From NCBI GenBank assembly GCA_963781785.1, contig CAWAHD010000002.1, forward strand, positions 4,216,001-4,280,000: DNA of 64,000 bases. The letters run 5' to 3'. Every line of letters begins with the position of its first letter. Within the stretch, counting starts at the first letter, position 1. The notes below the pieces were generated by a model. The model did no database searches. It saw nothing but the letters and a program-made list of their open reading frames with translations, and was not told where the DNA came from. Below are positions 55,493 through 63,519 of the stretch, piece after piece. Source of the stretch: CAWAHD01 sp963781785. GTDB lineage: Bacteria; Planctomycetota; Planctomycetia; Isosphaerales; Isosphaeraceae. Position numbers and translations under genes: made by a program.

Positions 55493-55885
55493 TCAAACCA
55501 TGACCATCATGAGCAGGACGTAGCCGATGAGCAGAACGGCAGGCAAGACCGGCGCGCCGCCCTCATGTCGGTAAGAAGACACCCCCCAGCACCCGGTCGC
55601 GAGCACAAGAAGACCGAGGCTGGCGACGCCCCAGTAGACCGAGCGCTCAAGACTCTCATGAGACAACTGCTTCAGCTTGGCCGAGTGGTCGATCTCCTGT
55701 TGCGCGAGGGCACCCATCCCGAGCGCGACATACCGCTTGGCGTCACTGATCGCTTGGGCGGACTTGGCCACGTCCATCACGCTCATTCCGACATACCATT
55801 TATGGACCAACTGGACGGCAATCGCGGTTACCGCGAGGAACACGGCGACTGAGAACCACCTGCGACGGGGAACCAGCATAGCCAT
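55493..55885 (-). CDS. Small four-helix membrane protein
   Basis: ATG 55885 follows GGAAGG. The 130-residue product has hydrophobic segments near 9-27, 85-103 and 110-129, and an amphipathic helical section in between (VAKSAQAISDAKRYVALGMG). The frame upstream of 55885 is open for a further 286 codons but is Arg/Pro-rich and runs antisense to the sulfatase gene, so it is discarded. No family recognised. It diverges from the sulfatase gene across a striking palindrome. Confidence 0.65.
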   Translation of the reverse strand: MAMLVPRRRWFSVAVFLAVTAIAVQLVHKWYVGMSVMDVAKSAQAISDAKRYVALGMGALAQQEIDHSAKLKQLSHESLERSVYWGVASLGLLVLATGCWGVSSYRHEGGAPVLPAVLLIGYVLLMMVMV

Positions 55886-55930
55886 GGCACCTTCCGGCCA
55901 GTCATCGCGGTCTTCGCCGCGTTCGGTGAT

Positions 55931-55973
55931 TTTATACCCAGTTATACCCCTGCCGGGTATAACTGGGTATAAA
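55931..55973. promoter_or_regulatory. Perfect 19-bp inverted repeat between divergent genes
   Basis: TTTATACCCAGTTATACCC (55931-55949) and its exact reverse complement (55955-55973) flank the 5-bp spacer CTGCC. Each arm contains two TATACCC heptamers 9 bp apart, giving four GGGTATA-type half-sites in all. It sits 9 bp before the sulfatase ATG (55982) and 45 bp upstream of the divergent membrane-protein ATG (55885). That position suits an operator for both genes. As RNA it would also form a very stable hairpin. Confidence 0.75.
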
Positions 55974-55981
55974 CGGCTACC

Positions 55982-57474
55982 ATGAATGTCATCGTCGTGG
56001 TTTGCAACAGCCTGCACCTGGGTTTTCTCGGTGCTTACGGAAATGCCTGGATTGAAACGCCGAACCTCGACCGGCTGGCCGCCGAGGGAGTCGTGTTCGA
56101 CCATCATTTCCCGGAGAACCTGACCACTCTGCCGACCCGCCGGAGCTGGTGGACTGGCCGGTATGGATTTGCCGACGAAGAGCAAGGATGGACGGCCCTG
56201 CGCCTGACGAATGGATCTTGCCCGATGCGCTCTGGAACCAGGGGGTGCAGACGGCATTGATCTCGGATGTTCCCTTCCTGCGCGAGGCGGGCATGGGATA
56301 CGGCCGGGGATTCGACGAGGCGATCTGGATCCGCGGCCAGGGGTATGACCCGCTCGTTCCAGCGGGCGACCCCCGGACACGGCAGGTGCGGCTGGAACAT
56401 GAGCCGGGCTTGCGCCTGCCTCCCGAGGATGACCCCGATCGAACGCTCTGGAAAGGCCGGTGGGAGCAATTCCTGCGAAACCGGGCCGTGCTCGGGGCTG
56501 ACAAGGAGGAGAACACGGGGGTTGGCGCGGGGTGAAGGCGGCGATCGACTGGCTCGAGCGACTGGGCGGAACGCCTGGGCCGTTCTTGCTCTGGCTCGAC
56601 CTGTTCAGCCCGCACGGACCGTGGGACACGCCCCAGCCGTATCGCGACCAGTACGTGACGATCGAGCCCGATGAATTCGAAGCCGGCGAGGAGGGAGACC
56701 TGGTCGAGGAATCGTTGGAAGACGAAGAGAACGTGATCGACATCGAAGATGTGGCCGCGCTGATCGACGTGCCGGCCGGGGCCGTGGGCGACGTGATCAG
56801 CGAAGCCGAACTATTCCGGTTGCGGCGGACTTATGCCGGAACCGTCACTCTGGTCGACCGCTGGCTGGGCGAGCTGTTTCAGGCCATGCGCCAGCTTGGC
56901 CGGATGGACGACACCTTGCTGGTCTTCACCAGCGATCAGGGCGAGCCGCTGGGCGAACACGGGTTTGTCCGGCGGTTCCGGCCCTGGCTCTACGAGGAGC
57001 TGATTCACACGCCGCTCATCATCCGGCTGCCAAAAGGCCACAAGGGAGGCCTGCGGCACCAGGCTCTGGTCCAGACCGTCGACTTGCTGCCGACCTTGAT
57101 CTCGGCGCTGGGATTGAAACCGCCCGACCGTCCCGAGGCACCACTGCACGGCCACGACCTGCTCCCCTTGATTCGCGGCGAGCAAACCAAGGTCCGCGAC
57201 TATGCCTGCCTGGGAATGGACGTGGTCGAATTTGCCATCCGGACCCACCTGTGGCACCTTGTCGTGCCGATCGAGATCGACCCGGACGAGCCTCGTTCCG
57301 CCGAGCTTTTCCGCAAGCCAGAGGACCGGTGGGATCAGAACAACGTCATCGAACAACACCCGGAAGTTGCGGAACACCTCGAGCTCAGCTCTGCGGCGGT
57401 TTGTCGACGCTCTGGGCCGCGGTGGTATCGACGGTCTTCCCCCCCTCCGCGACATCGTTCGGTTCGGTCCCTAG
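55982..57474 (+). CDS. Sulfatase-family (alkaline-phosphatase superfamily) hydrolase, three frameshifts
   Basis: The gene is read in pieces: frame 2 from ATG 55982, frame 1 from about 56198 (PAPDEWILPDALWNQGVQTA), frame 0 from about 56515 (VKAAIDWLERLGGTPGPFLL) and frame 1 again from about 57390 (LRRFVDALGRGGIDGLPPLR), ending at TAG 57472-57474. Family landmarks are GAYGNAWIETPNLDRLAAEG, LPTRRSWWTGRYGF, FLLWLDLFSPHGPWD, LLVFTSDQGEPLGEHGF and THLWHLVVPIEIDPDEPRS. The formylglycine position of CxPxR is Thr (TLPTRR), so it is not a classical sulfatase; a Thr nucleophile is used by phosphodiesterase-type members of the superfamily. No signal peptide, so cytoplasmic. Its 3' end overlaps the convergent lipoprotein gene by 90 bp. 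Confidence 0.82.
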
Positions 57475-59221
57475 CGAGGCCTGCTGCGCCGGCGGTCTTG
57501 AGGTATTCTCGCTCGGTGCCGCCGTCATTGTGTTCGCCTGCGGGGAGGGCGTGGGCGCCATGTTCCTGCCGCAGCAGGTGCAGCACTGGCAGCACGCGGA
57601 AGGCCCGGAATGCTGGCACGCGCCACAGGCCGCGGCGTGTCCGCCGATCTTCAAGTTGTGAATCCAGGTCTTGAGAAAGCAGGGCTTCTTGGGCGCCTTC
57701 ACCGCCGTTAGACAGGGTGCCGCGTTCGCCTGACCGGTGGGCTGGACGGCGGCAACCTGCGGAGCCGGCGCAGCCGTTCGGTAAGTCGCGGGGAACGCCG
57801 GGGGCGGGAGCTGGGGCGAGGCGAGCGGCTCGGCCGGTAGGTCGTGATGGAGCCAGCTCAACCATTTGCATTTGTGGGGCGCGGCGGCGACCGGAGGAGG
57901 CGACGCGTAGGTCGACTGGGCTGAGGGGCGCGGCCGGGGCTTGAGCAGCGACGATTCGCGGTGCCGCGGGCGAGGCCGCCGCCGGAGCTTGGCCGGAGGC
58001 CATCGGCCGAGCCGACGCTTGAGCCGACGTCGCAGCGGGCGCCGGAGGCGTCGATGGCGGCTGGGGCGTCGCGGCTGGGGGTGGAGTCGTCGCCGCCGGC
58101 TGGGGCGTCGCGGCTGGCGGCGGAGTTGTCGCCGACGGCGTCGCAGCCGGCGGTGGAGTCGTCGCTCTCGCTGGTGGTGCCGGTGGTGCCGGTGGCGAGT
58201 CGGCCGGCTTGGTCGCGTCCGGGATCGGCGGAGCCGGCGGGATCTGGTGCGCCGGTGGACTTGCCGGGGCCTGTGCCATGCGAGTATCCCCATCGGCGAG
58301 AGGCTGCGGAGCTGACTCCAGAGGCGGTGCGATGGCACTCGCCGGAGTGCCGGCAGGCGAGTCGAGATCCGGAGCACTGGCGCCGGCGAGGGTCTGCTCG
58401 GGCGCAGGAGTTTCCTCACCCGATGCGGGAGCGACCTCCGGCTCGGAAGCCGGCTGGGTCGCCGTTCGACCGATGTGGGAGCGGGGAGCTTGAACCGGGC
58501 CGTCCGGCCAGGGTTCCGAAGCGGTCACTGCCTCCGGCTGCTGGGCGGCGGCCGAACCCTGCTGTTGCTCCTCGGAAGAGGTGGAAGACCCGGGTTGGGA
58601 GCTCGCACCGGAGACGTCAAGCTCGACGTCGCTGGTCGATTCAGGGAGGCTGTGGGGGCGATCCTTCACGACCGGAGGGGTCGACAATCGTCGCGGTTGG
58701 CTGCGGCGGCGAGGCCGGGCGGCGGGGCTGGCGGCGGCAGCAGGAGGATTATCAGCCGATTCCGAGTCGGCCGGGCGGACGTCGCCATCAGCCCGCACGT
58801 TCGAGGCGGTCGCATCTTCTGACGGGGCGGCGCCCCAGATCGCTGGCGACCGGGTGACCAGACCGTCTCCCTGCGGCTGCCGGCCATCCGTGGCGTCCAG
58901 CTTCCACAGCCGGCTGAGCCGCGGGAAATTGCGGGCCATCCACTCCGACTGCGATTCCGGCCACACATCCCCGGAGGGACCCGTCGCAACGGTACGCGGT
59001 GCTGGCTGGCTCGTTTCAGCGAGATCCGACGGAGTCCCAGTGGTCGCTCGGGCGGCAGCCGCTCTGGGGCGCCACCACGAAAACCGGGGAGGAGTTGCCT
59101 CGTCCCCATCCGAACTCGGGGCTCCGGGTGGAGACGAGCTCAAGCGCTGGGGAAAGCCGGCGCAGCCGGATGCTCCCAGCAACAATAACACGACCAGTCC
59201 CGCCACCGGTGGCCGTCTCAT
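57385..59221 (-). CDS. Pro/Ala-rich lipoprotein with Cys-rich C-terminus (frameshifted)
   Basis: ATG 59221 follows GGGAGGAAA. The signal LVVLLLLGASGCAG ends in a lipobox Cys. About 400 residues of low-complexity Pro/Ala/Ser/Thr sequence follow, including several PPPAATPQP-like repeats. Near 57910 the frame must change, since the frame that ends at 57385 contains folded-looking sequence: APHKCKWLSWLHHDLPAEP, LTAVKAPKKPCFLKTWIHNL and HAAACGACQHSGPSACCQCC. The CxxC-rich end suggests metal binding or disulfide linkage at the cell surface. The indel lies in GC-rich repetitive DNA. No family recognised. Confidence 0.65.
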
Positions 59222-59552
59222 GGCGTTTCCTCCCGCCTCGACGTCGTTTGTCCTTTGGCATGAATCCGGGGAGTTTGAATCGCTCCGGATTCATCGTCCG
59301 TAGAACAATCCATCGGCTGGTTGGCCGACCGGGTCCGGACGATTCGGGCTGCCGAGGGAGCATGACTCCGACACAATTCCTTTCACCAAGACGAACTTTC
59401 TAATTGCCCCATCCGGCACAATGTGAACAATAAGGAGATTCCGTCCTGACAGCCTGCTGGTATTCGCCCCCTATCGGTCGGTCGTGCGTCGGTCGAGGCG
59501 TTGCCGCATCGGCGTCGGGATCGAGACGGTCCGTTGATCATGAGGTTCGCCG
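59222..59552. other. Divergent intergenic region
   Basis: This 331-bp gap separates the minus-strand lipoprotein from the plus-strand cyclic-nucleotide-binding gene and must hold both promoters. I see no clear operator, RNA gene or terminator in it. Confidence 0.35.
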
Positions 59553-60089
59553 ATGATTGATAATGAAGCGGCCGAACGGTTTATGGCCGCGCCATGGCTG
59601 GGGGAAATCGACCATGACGCCAAGAGGGCGATCTTGAATGCTCTCGTCGAGGCTCGCGCACCGAACGGAGCCATCTTGCTCGCGCAGGGGCAGCCCAACG
59701 ATCATCTCTCGTTCTTGATCGAAGGGTCCGTGGCCATCCAGCGGCCCAGCACGAAGAAAAGCCCTCCGGAAACCATCACCACGCTGACGGCACCGGCCCT
59801 GTTCGGTGCGACCTCGTTCTTTCAGCCCAAACCGCCCACTGTCTCGGTCCGCGCAACCTCGGAAGTCTGGATTCTCTCGCTCTATCATCCGGCTCACGAG
59901 GCGTTGCGGACGGCCAATCCTCGAGCTGCCGACGCCTTGGCGCTTGCCATCCTGCGGGCGTTGTCCGAGCGCTTCGACCTGCTCGACACACTCTTTTCCG
60001 ACTTCACAGCCAGGCATTCCGATGAGATCGAACACGTGAGCGAGTGGTCAGGGTTTCGGGCTTGCATGTTTGAGGATCACGGCGGCTGA
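59553..60089 (+). CDS. Cyclic-nucleotide-binding-domain protein
   Basis: The 178-residue protein has one cNMP-binding beta barrel at about residues 15-130: GAILLAQGQPNDHLSFLIEG, ETITTLTAPALFGATSFFQP and SVRATSEVWILSLY. The phosphate-binding cassette (GExxxxxxxxxR(T/A)) is imperfect: the usual Glu is replaced in LFGATSFF, and RAT is present. Ligand binding is therefore uncertain. A C-terminal helical part follows (LALAILRALSERFDLLDTLF), with no DNA-binding helix-turn-helix, so it is not a CRP-type regulator. It lies 157 bp upstream of the PIG-L/NagB pair on the same strand. Confidence 0.8.
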   Translation: MIDNEAAERFMAAPWLGEIDHDAKRAILNALVEARAPNGAILLAQGQPNDHLSFLIEGSVAIQRPSTKKSPPETITTLTAPALFGATSFFQPKPPTVSVRATSEVWILSLYHPAHEALRTANPRAADALALAILRALSERFDLLDTLFSDFTARHSDEIEHVSEWSGFRACMFEDHGG

Positions 60090-60246
60090 GCGAGACCGCA
60101 CAACAAGATATGGCCTCCGTCCAGGTTTCCAGCCCGACCTGCATGTGAGACTTGCCCGCAGGTTGACGAACGCCGGGTTGGATCGCACAATGACCTGTGA
60201 TGCCGCCCTGGTCGACGGACGCCGTCCGTCGGAGTTTTTGAACGTC

Positions 60247-61233
60247 ATGACCATCCCAACCTCTCCAACCGCCGGGCACTGGCTGCCTGCATTCGATGAA
60301 CTGCTTGATACAGTAAGGGGTTGCGGTCCCCACGGGCAGTTGACGGATGTGCGGGAACTGCTCCGGCCGGTGCTGGGTCCGGGCCGTCCGCTCGTGATCC
60401 TTTGCCCTCACGCCGACGATGGAGCGATCACCGCGGCGTGCCTGTTGCACGAGTACGCGGTGCGACGCGGCCTACCGGTCATCGAGGTTCTGGTGTTCGC
60501 CGGCGAGCGAAACGTGGCCGCTCCCTGGCTCAACAATCAGAAGAAGGCCACAGTACGCGAGGCAGAGTTCCGGCTCGAATGCAGCGTCCTGGGTGCCGAA
60601 AGCGTTTTCTGGGATCTGGAAGCCTATCGGATGCCTGGTTATCAGCCGACGGTGTCCGACGTCGAGAAGGTTGTCGGCTGGTTCGAGACGCGGAAGCCGG
60701 GAGCGGTGATCGTTCCACCTGCGAATGACGCCCACGTCGCCCACCGAGTCACCCGCGCGTTGGCCGCGATCGGCATGGTTGGGGCGGGGTTGACCGACTG
60801 CCTGGTATTGACCGGCTGGACGCCCTGGGGTCCCCTTCCCCAGCCTAATGCTTACCTCACCTATGACGGCGAGGCCGAACGGACCAAGGAATGGGCGATC
60901 CACTGCCACGCCTCACAGGTGTTCTTGACCGACTACACCCAGTATTGTTCGCACCTGGGCCGCGCGTACGCCGCTCTGGCCCGCGAGTGGGCCGAGGGAC
61001 ACAGCCTGGCCGGCCGAGCCCACCGCACCGACGAACGGTTCGTCGGCGTTGAGCTGTTCCAGGTCGACGAGTACGACCCCCGCTGCATAAAGACGCATCC
61101 CCCCGACCCGATTCAGATCGCCTTGGGAATCTTGAGCGCCCAGCTCGAGCCAGAGGCTAGCGCGACCCTCCATGCGACCCCGCCCATCCGTGTCTCCGCT
61201 AAGGAAGAGACTCCCGCCGTCGCCCAGGCCTGA
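60247..61233 (+). CDS. PIG-L/LmbE-family deacetylase
   Basis: The zinc-dependent de-N-acetylase signature is PLVILCPHADDGAITAACLL (Pro-His-x-Asp-Asp), with the later HVAHRVTRALAAIG supplying another His ligand. ATG 60247 is chosen because the frame upstream (to 60070) is antisense-like and CGGAG lies before 60247; ATG 60190 is possible. The family removes N-acetyl groups from N-acetylglucosamine-containing substrates. The glucosamine-6-phosphate deaminase homologue starts 26 bp downstream, so the pair probably acts in sequence on an amino sugar. Fusions of the two domains are known in other bacteria. Confidence 0.88.
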   Translation: MTIPTSPTAGHWLPAFDELLDTVRGCGPHGQLTDVRELLRPVLGPGRPLVILCPHADDGAITAACLLHEYAVRRGLPVIEVLVFAGERNVAAPWLNNQKKATVREAEFRLECSVLGAESVFWDLEAYRMPGYQPTVSDVEKVVGWFETRKPGAVIVPPANDAHVAHRVTRALAAIGMVGAGLTDCLVLTGWTPWGPLPQPNAYLTYDGEAERTKEWAIHCHASQVFLTDYTQYCSHLGRAYAALAREWAEGHSLAGRAHRTDERFVGVELFQVDEYDPRCIKTHPPDPIQIALGILSAQLEPEASATLHATPPIRVSAKEETPAVAQA

Positions 61234-61259
61234 CCCCCACGACGAGGAGTCCTGACCCG

Positions 61260-62057
61260 ATGTTGGCCACCGACCGGTTCGCTGTTGGCGGGATCGAAGT
61301 CCTGGTCTATCCCGACGCGCTGGCCGCGTGCCAGACTGGAGCCGTGCGGCTGATCGCCGCGATCGACCAGGCGCGACCGGAACGTGGAAAAGCCGTTCTG
61401 GGTTTGTCCACGGGCGAAACACCGAAAAGAGTCTACGCGCATCTCGTCGAACTGCACCGCTTGGGCTCACTGTCATTCCGCGATGTTTCGACCTACAACC
61501 TGGACGAGTATTACCCGATCAGCCCGCTGGACCCCAGAAGCTATCGGGTCTACATGCACCGTCACCTGTTCAGCCAGGTCGATCTCGCTCCGCAGTGCAC
61601 GCACCTGTTTGACGGCACCGTCCCCGAAGCGTTTGTGGCCGAGCACGCCGCGGAGTACGACCGCTGGATCGAAGGTGACGGCGGCCTGGACATCCAGCTT
61701 CTGGGAATCGGCCGTAACGGTCACGTTGCCTTCAATGAGCCCAGCGGTCTGACAGTTGGCGAGGCCCTGCGGCTGCCGACGCGCCTGGTTGATCTGCACC
61801 CGATCACCCGTGAGGACGCCGCGCGGGAATTCGGCGGCGAGGACCGGGTCATTCCTCGGGCGCTCACAATGGGCGTGGCGCCGATCCTGGCCGCGCGGTC
61901 GATCGTGGTCATCGCAACCGGAAAGCATAAGGCCGATGTCGTTGCCCGCGCCCTGACCGGTCCAATGACGGCCGAGCTGCCTGCCTCACTCCTCCAAGCG
62001 GCTGCCGATCGAGTCACCTGGCTGCTGGATCCACCGGCGGCCTCGGGGCTGCGGTGA
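61260..62057 (+). CDS. nagB: Glucosamine-6-phosphate deaminase
   Basis: NagB converts glucosamine 6-phosphate to fructose 6-phosphate and ammonia. The 265-residue protein has the N-terminal phosphate loop LGLSTGETPKRVYAHLVELH, the catalytic Asp region STYNLDEYYPI, the active-site block LLGIGRNGHVAFNEP (Asp replaced by Arg before the Asn-Gly-His) and the late IVVIATGKHKADVV. Length is normal. A GACGAGGAG-type ribosome binding site precedes ATG 61260. It is paired with the PIG-L deacetylase. The Arg at the usual Asp141-like position is worth noting, though GRNGH occurs in many family members. Confidence 0.9.
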   Translation: MLATDRFAVGGIEVLVYPDALAACQTGAVRLIAAIDQARPERGKAVLGLSTGETPKRVYAHLVELHRLGSLSFRDVSTYNLDEYYPISPLDPRSYRVYMHRHLFSQVDLAPQCTHLFDGTVPEAFVAEHAAEYDRWIEGDGGLDIQLLGIGRNGHVAFNEPSGLTVGEALRLPTRLVDLHPITREDAAREFGGEDRVIPRALTMGVAPILAARSIVVIATGKHKADVVARALTGPMTAELPASLLQAAADRVTWLLDPPAASGLR

Positions 62058-62160
62058 TCAGGCGAGTGTTGCGTTAACCATCGATTCACGCGCAGCCCAC
62101 GTGGAGACCTTCGGTCGGCCGGAGGGCGGGGTCCGGAGACCCGCGCCCATCAACAATTGT

Positions 62161-62220
62161 GGTACGTCAGGCTGGAAAGCGTGACCTACTTCAAGACGTC
62201 AGGCTGGAAGCCTGACCTAC
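62161..62220. repeat. Degenerate pair of the dispersed palindrome
   Basis: Two direct copies of GTCAGGCTGGAAaGCsTGACCTAC (second arm ending in AAGCGTGACC or AAGCCTGACC) lie at about 62165-62189 and 62198-62221, between convergent nagB and the SpoIIE gene. Related to 9636-9755 and 28202-28262. Confidence 0.85.
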
Positions 62221-62226
62221 GTCTGG

Positions 62227-63519
62227 TCAGGAGACCCGTGCGACGATCATGGTGCGGTCGTCGTGAGCCGGATGACCGCTCATGAACTCGTCGACCGTCC
62301 TGAGCACGAGGTCGAGCAGTCCCGAGGCTTGAAGCGAGCAGTTTTCCAGGACTTGATCGAGCCGATCCGTGCCGAAGAGCTCTCCTCGAGAATTGGTGGC
62401 CTCGGTAATGCCGTCGGTGTAGAAGATGATCTGATCACCGGGCTTGAGCTTTTGCGCATGCTCCTCATACGTTCCGTCGGGCACGATTCCGAGTGGAATG
62501 CTGGCTACTTGATCCAGCGAGAGCAGGGTTCCGTCTTCACACCGTTTGACGCGGGGCGGGTTGTGCCCTGCACACGCATAGGTCAGCGTACGATCGCCAG
62601 GGTCATAAACGCCGTAGAACGCGGTGATGAAGCTTTCGGTGCGGCCGGTGTAGAGGGTCGCCAGATGGCTGTTGAGGTATTCGAGAACCCTGGCAGGCGG
62701 CATGGGAGGGCCGGGGTGGGTGTGGGCGATGCAGTGAGTGACCGCCATCAAGACAGCCGCGGGAGTGCCGTGCCCGCTCACGTCGGCGATGAAGATGCCC
62801 CACTTGTTGAGGGGAAGCGGGAAGAAGTCGTAGTAGTCGCCTCCCGCTTGCCGCGACGGTTGGTAGAAGGTGGCGAGGTCGAGCGTGGGAATCGTCGGCA
62901 GCCGAGACGGCAGGAGCGACCGTTGAATCTCGCCGACGGCCTTGAACTCGCGGTCGAGTGCCTCGTAGGCTCCCTTCAATTCATCGGAGAGCAGGAGGAA
63001 GCTGGTCGCTCGTCCGAACAAGTTGCTCAACCAGACCAGCTCGGGAATCTCTTCGCCGGGAAAGGCCGCGGGCTTTTTGCGCAGGAGAATCACCATGTTG
63101 AGCGCGACGCCCTGGTCATACACCGGGATGGCCATGAGCGAGCGATGGCCGGCGAGATATGCCGCGGCAGGGTCGTCTTCCGGAACCTCGAAATCGTCAA
63201 TGACTTGCGGTTCGTCCCCGTAGATCAACCGGGCCAGCAGTCCGCCCTCGAAGAGCGGTAGCCGGGACTTCTCCTTCCAGGGGTTGATATTCTCGGGCCA
63301 GACGGTGCTGCGTGTGATGCGGTACTTCGGGGTCGTCAGGCCGCGCCGGCTCAGGGAGAGTCGCTGGTCGTTGGGCCGGATCTGGCTGAGCTTGTCGGCG
63401 TACGCCCGCACCATCTCCTGCGGGTCGGTCTGCAGGCTCATCTCGCGCACCAGCTCGACAATCTGGGCGAGGCGTTTCCGCCAGTCGGCTGTGTCGTGTT
63501 GCGTCGATTCTGGCATCAT
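62227..63519 (-). CDS. SpoIIE-type (PP2C) serine phosphatase with GAF-like N-terminal domain
   Basis: ATG 63519 (or 63516) begins MMPESTQHDTADWRKRLAQI, preceded by GAGGGACAAAGG. Residues 40-190 have a GAF-like pattern (LLARLIYGDEPQVIDDFEVP, HRSLMAIPVYDQGVALNMVI). Residues 215-430 are a SpoIIE/PP2C phosphatase: EIQRSLLPSRLPTIPTLDLA, RQAGGDYYDFFPL, IFIADVSGHGTPAAVLMA, LTYACAGHNPPRV, QIIFYTDGITEATNSRGELF and HDDRTMIVARV, with metal-binding Asp residues in GGDYYD, ADVSGHG, YTDG and DD. It probably dephosphorylates an anti-sigma-antagonist-type protein. No stop separates it from the upstream leuA frame. Confidence 0.92.
   Translation of the reverse strand: MMPESTQHDTADWRKRLAQIVELVREMSLQTDPQEMVRAYADKLSQIRPNDQRLSLSRRGLTTPKYRITRSTVWPENINPWKEKSRLPLFEGGLLARLIYGDEPQVIDDFEVPEDDPAAAYLAGHRSLMAIPVYDQGVALNMVILLRKKPAAFPGEEIPELVWLSNLFGRATSFLLLSDELKGAYEALDREFKAVGEIQRSLLPSRLPTIPTLDLATFYQPSRQAGGDYYDFFPLPLNKWGIFIADVSGHGTPAAVLMAVTHCIAHTHPGPPMPPARVLEYLNSHLATLYTGRTESFITAFYGVYDPGDRTLTYACAGHNPPRVKRCEDGTLLSLDQVASIPLGIVPDGTYEEHAQKLKPGDQIIFYTDGITEATNSRGELFGTDRLDQVLENCSLQASGLLDLVLRTVDEFMSGHPAHDDRTMIVARVS

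Noticed and set aside
55931..55973. Rho-independent terminator
   Set aside because: The hairpin is strong but AT-containing, has no T-tract on either strand and lies just before a start codon between divergent genes, so an operator is more likely.
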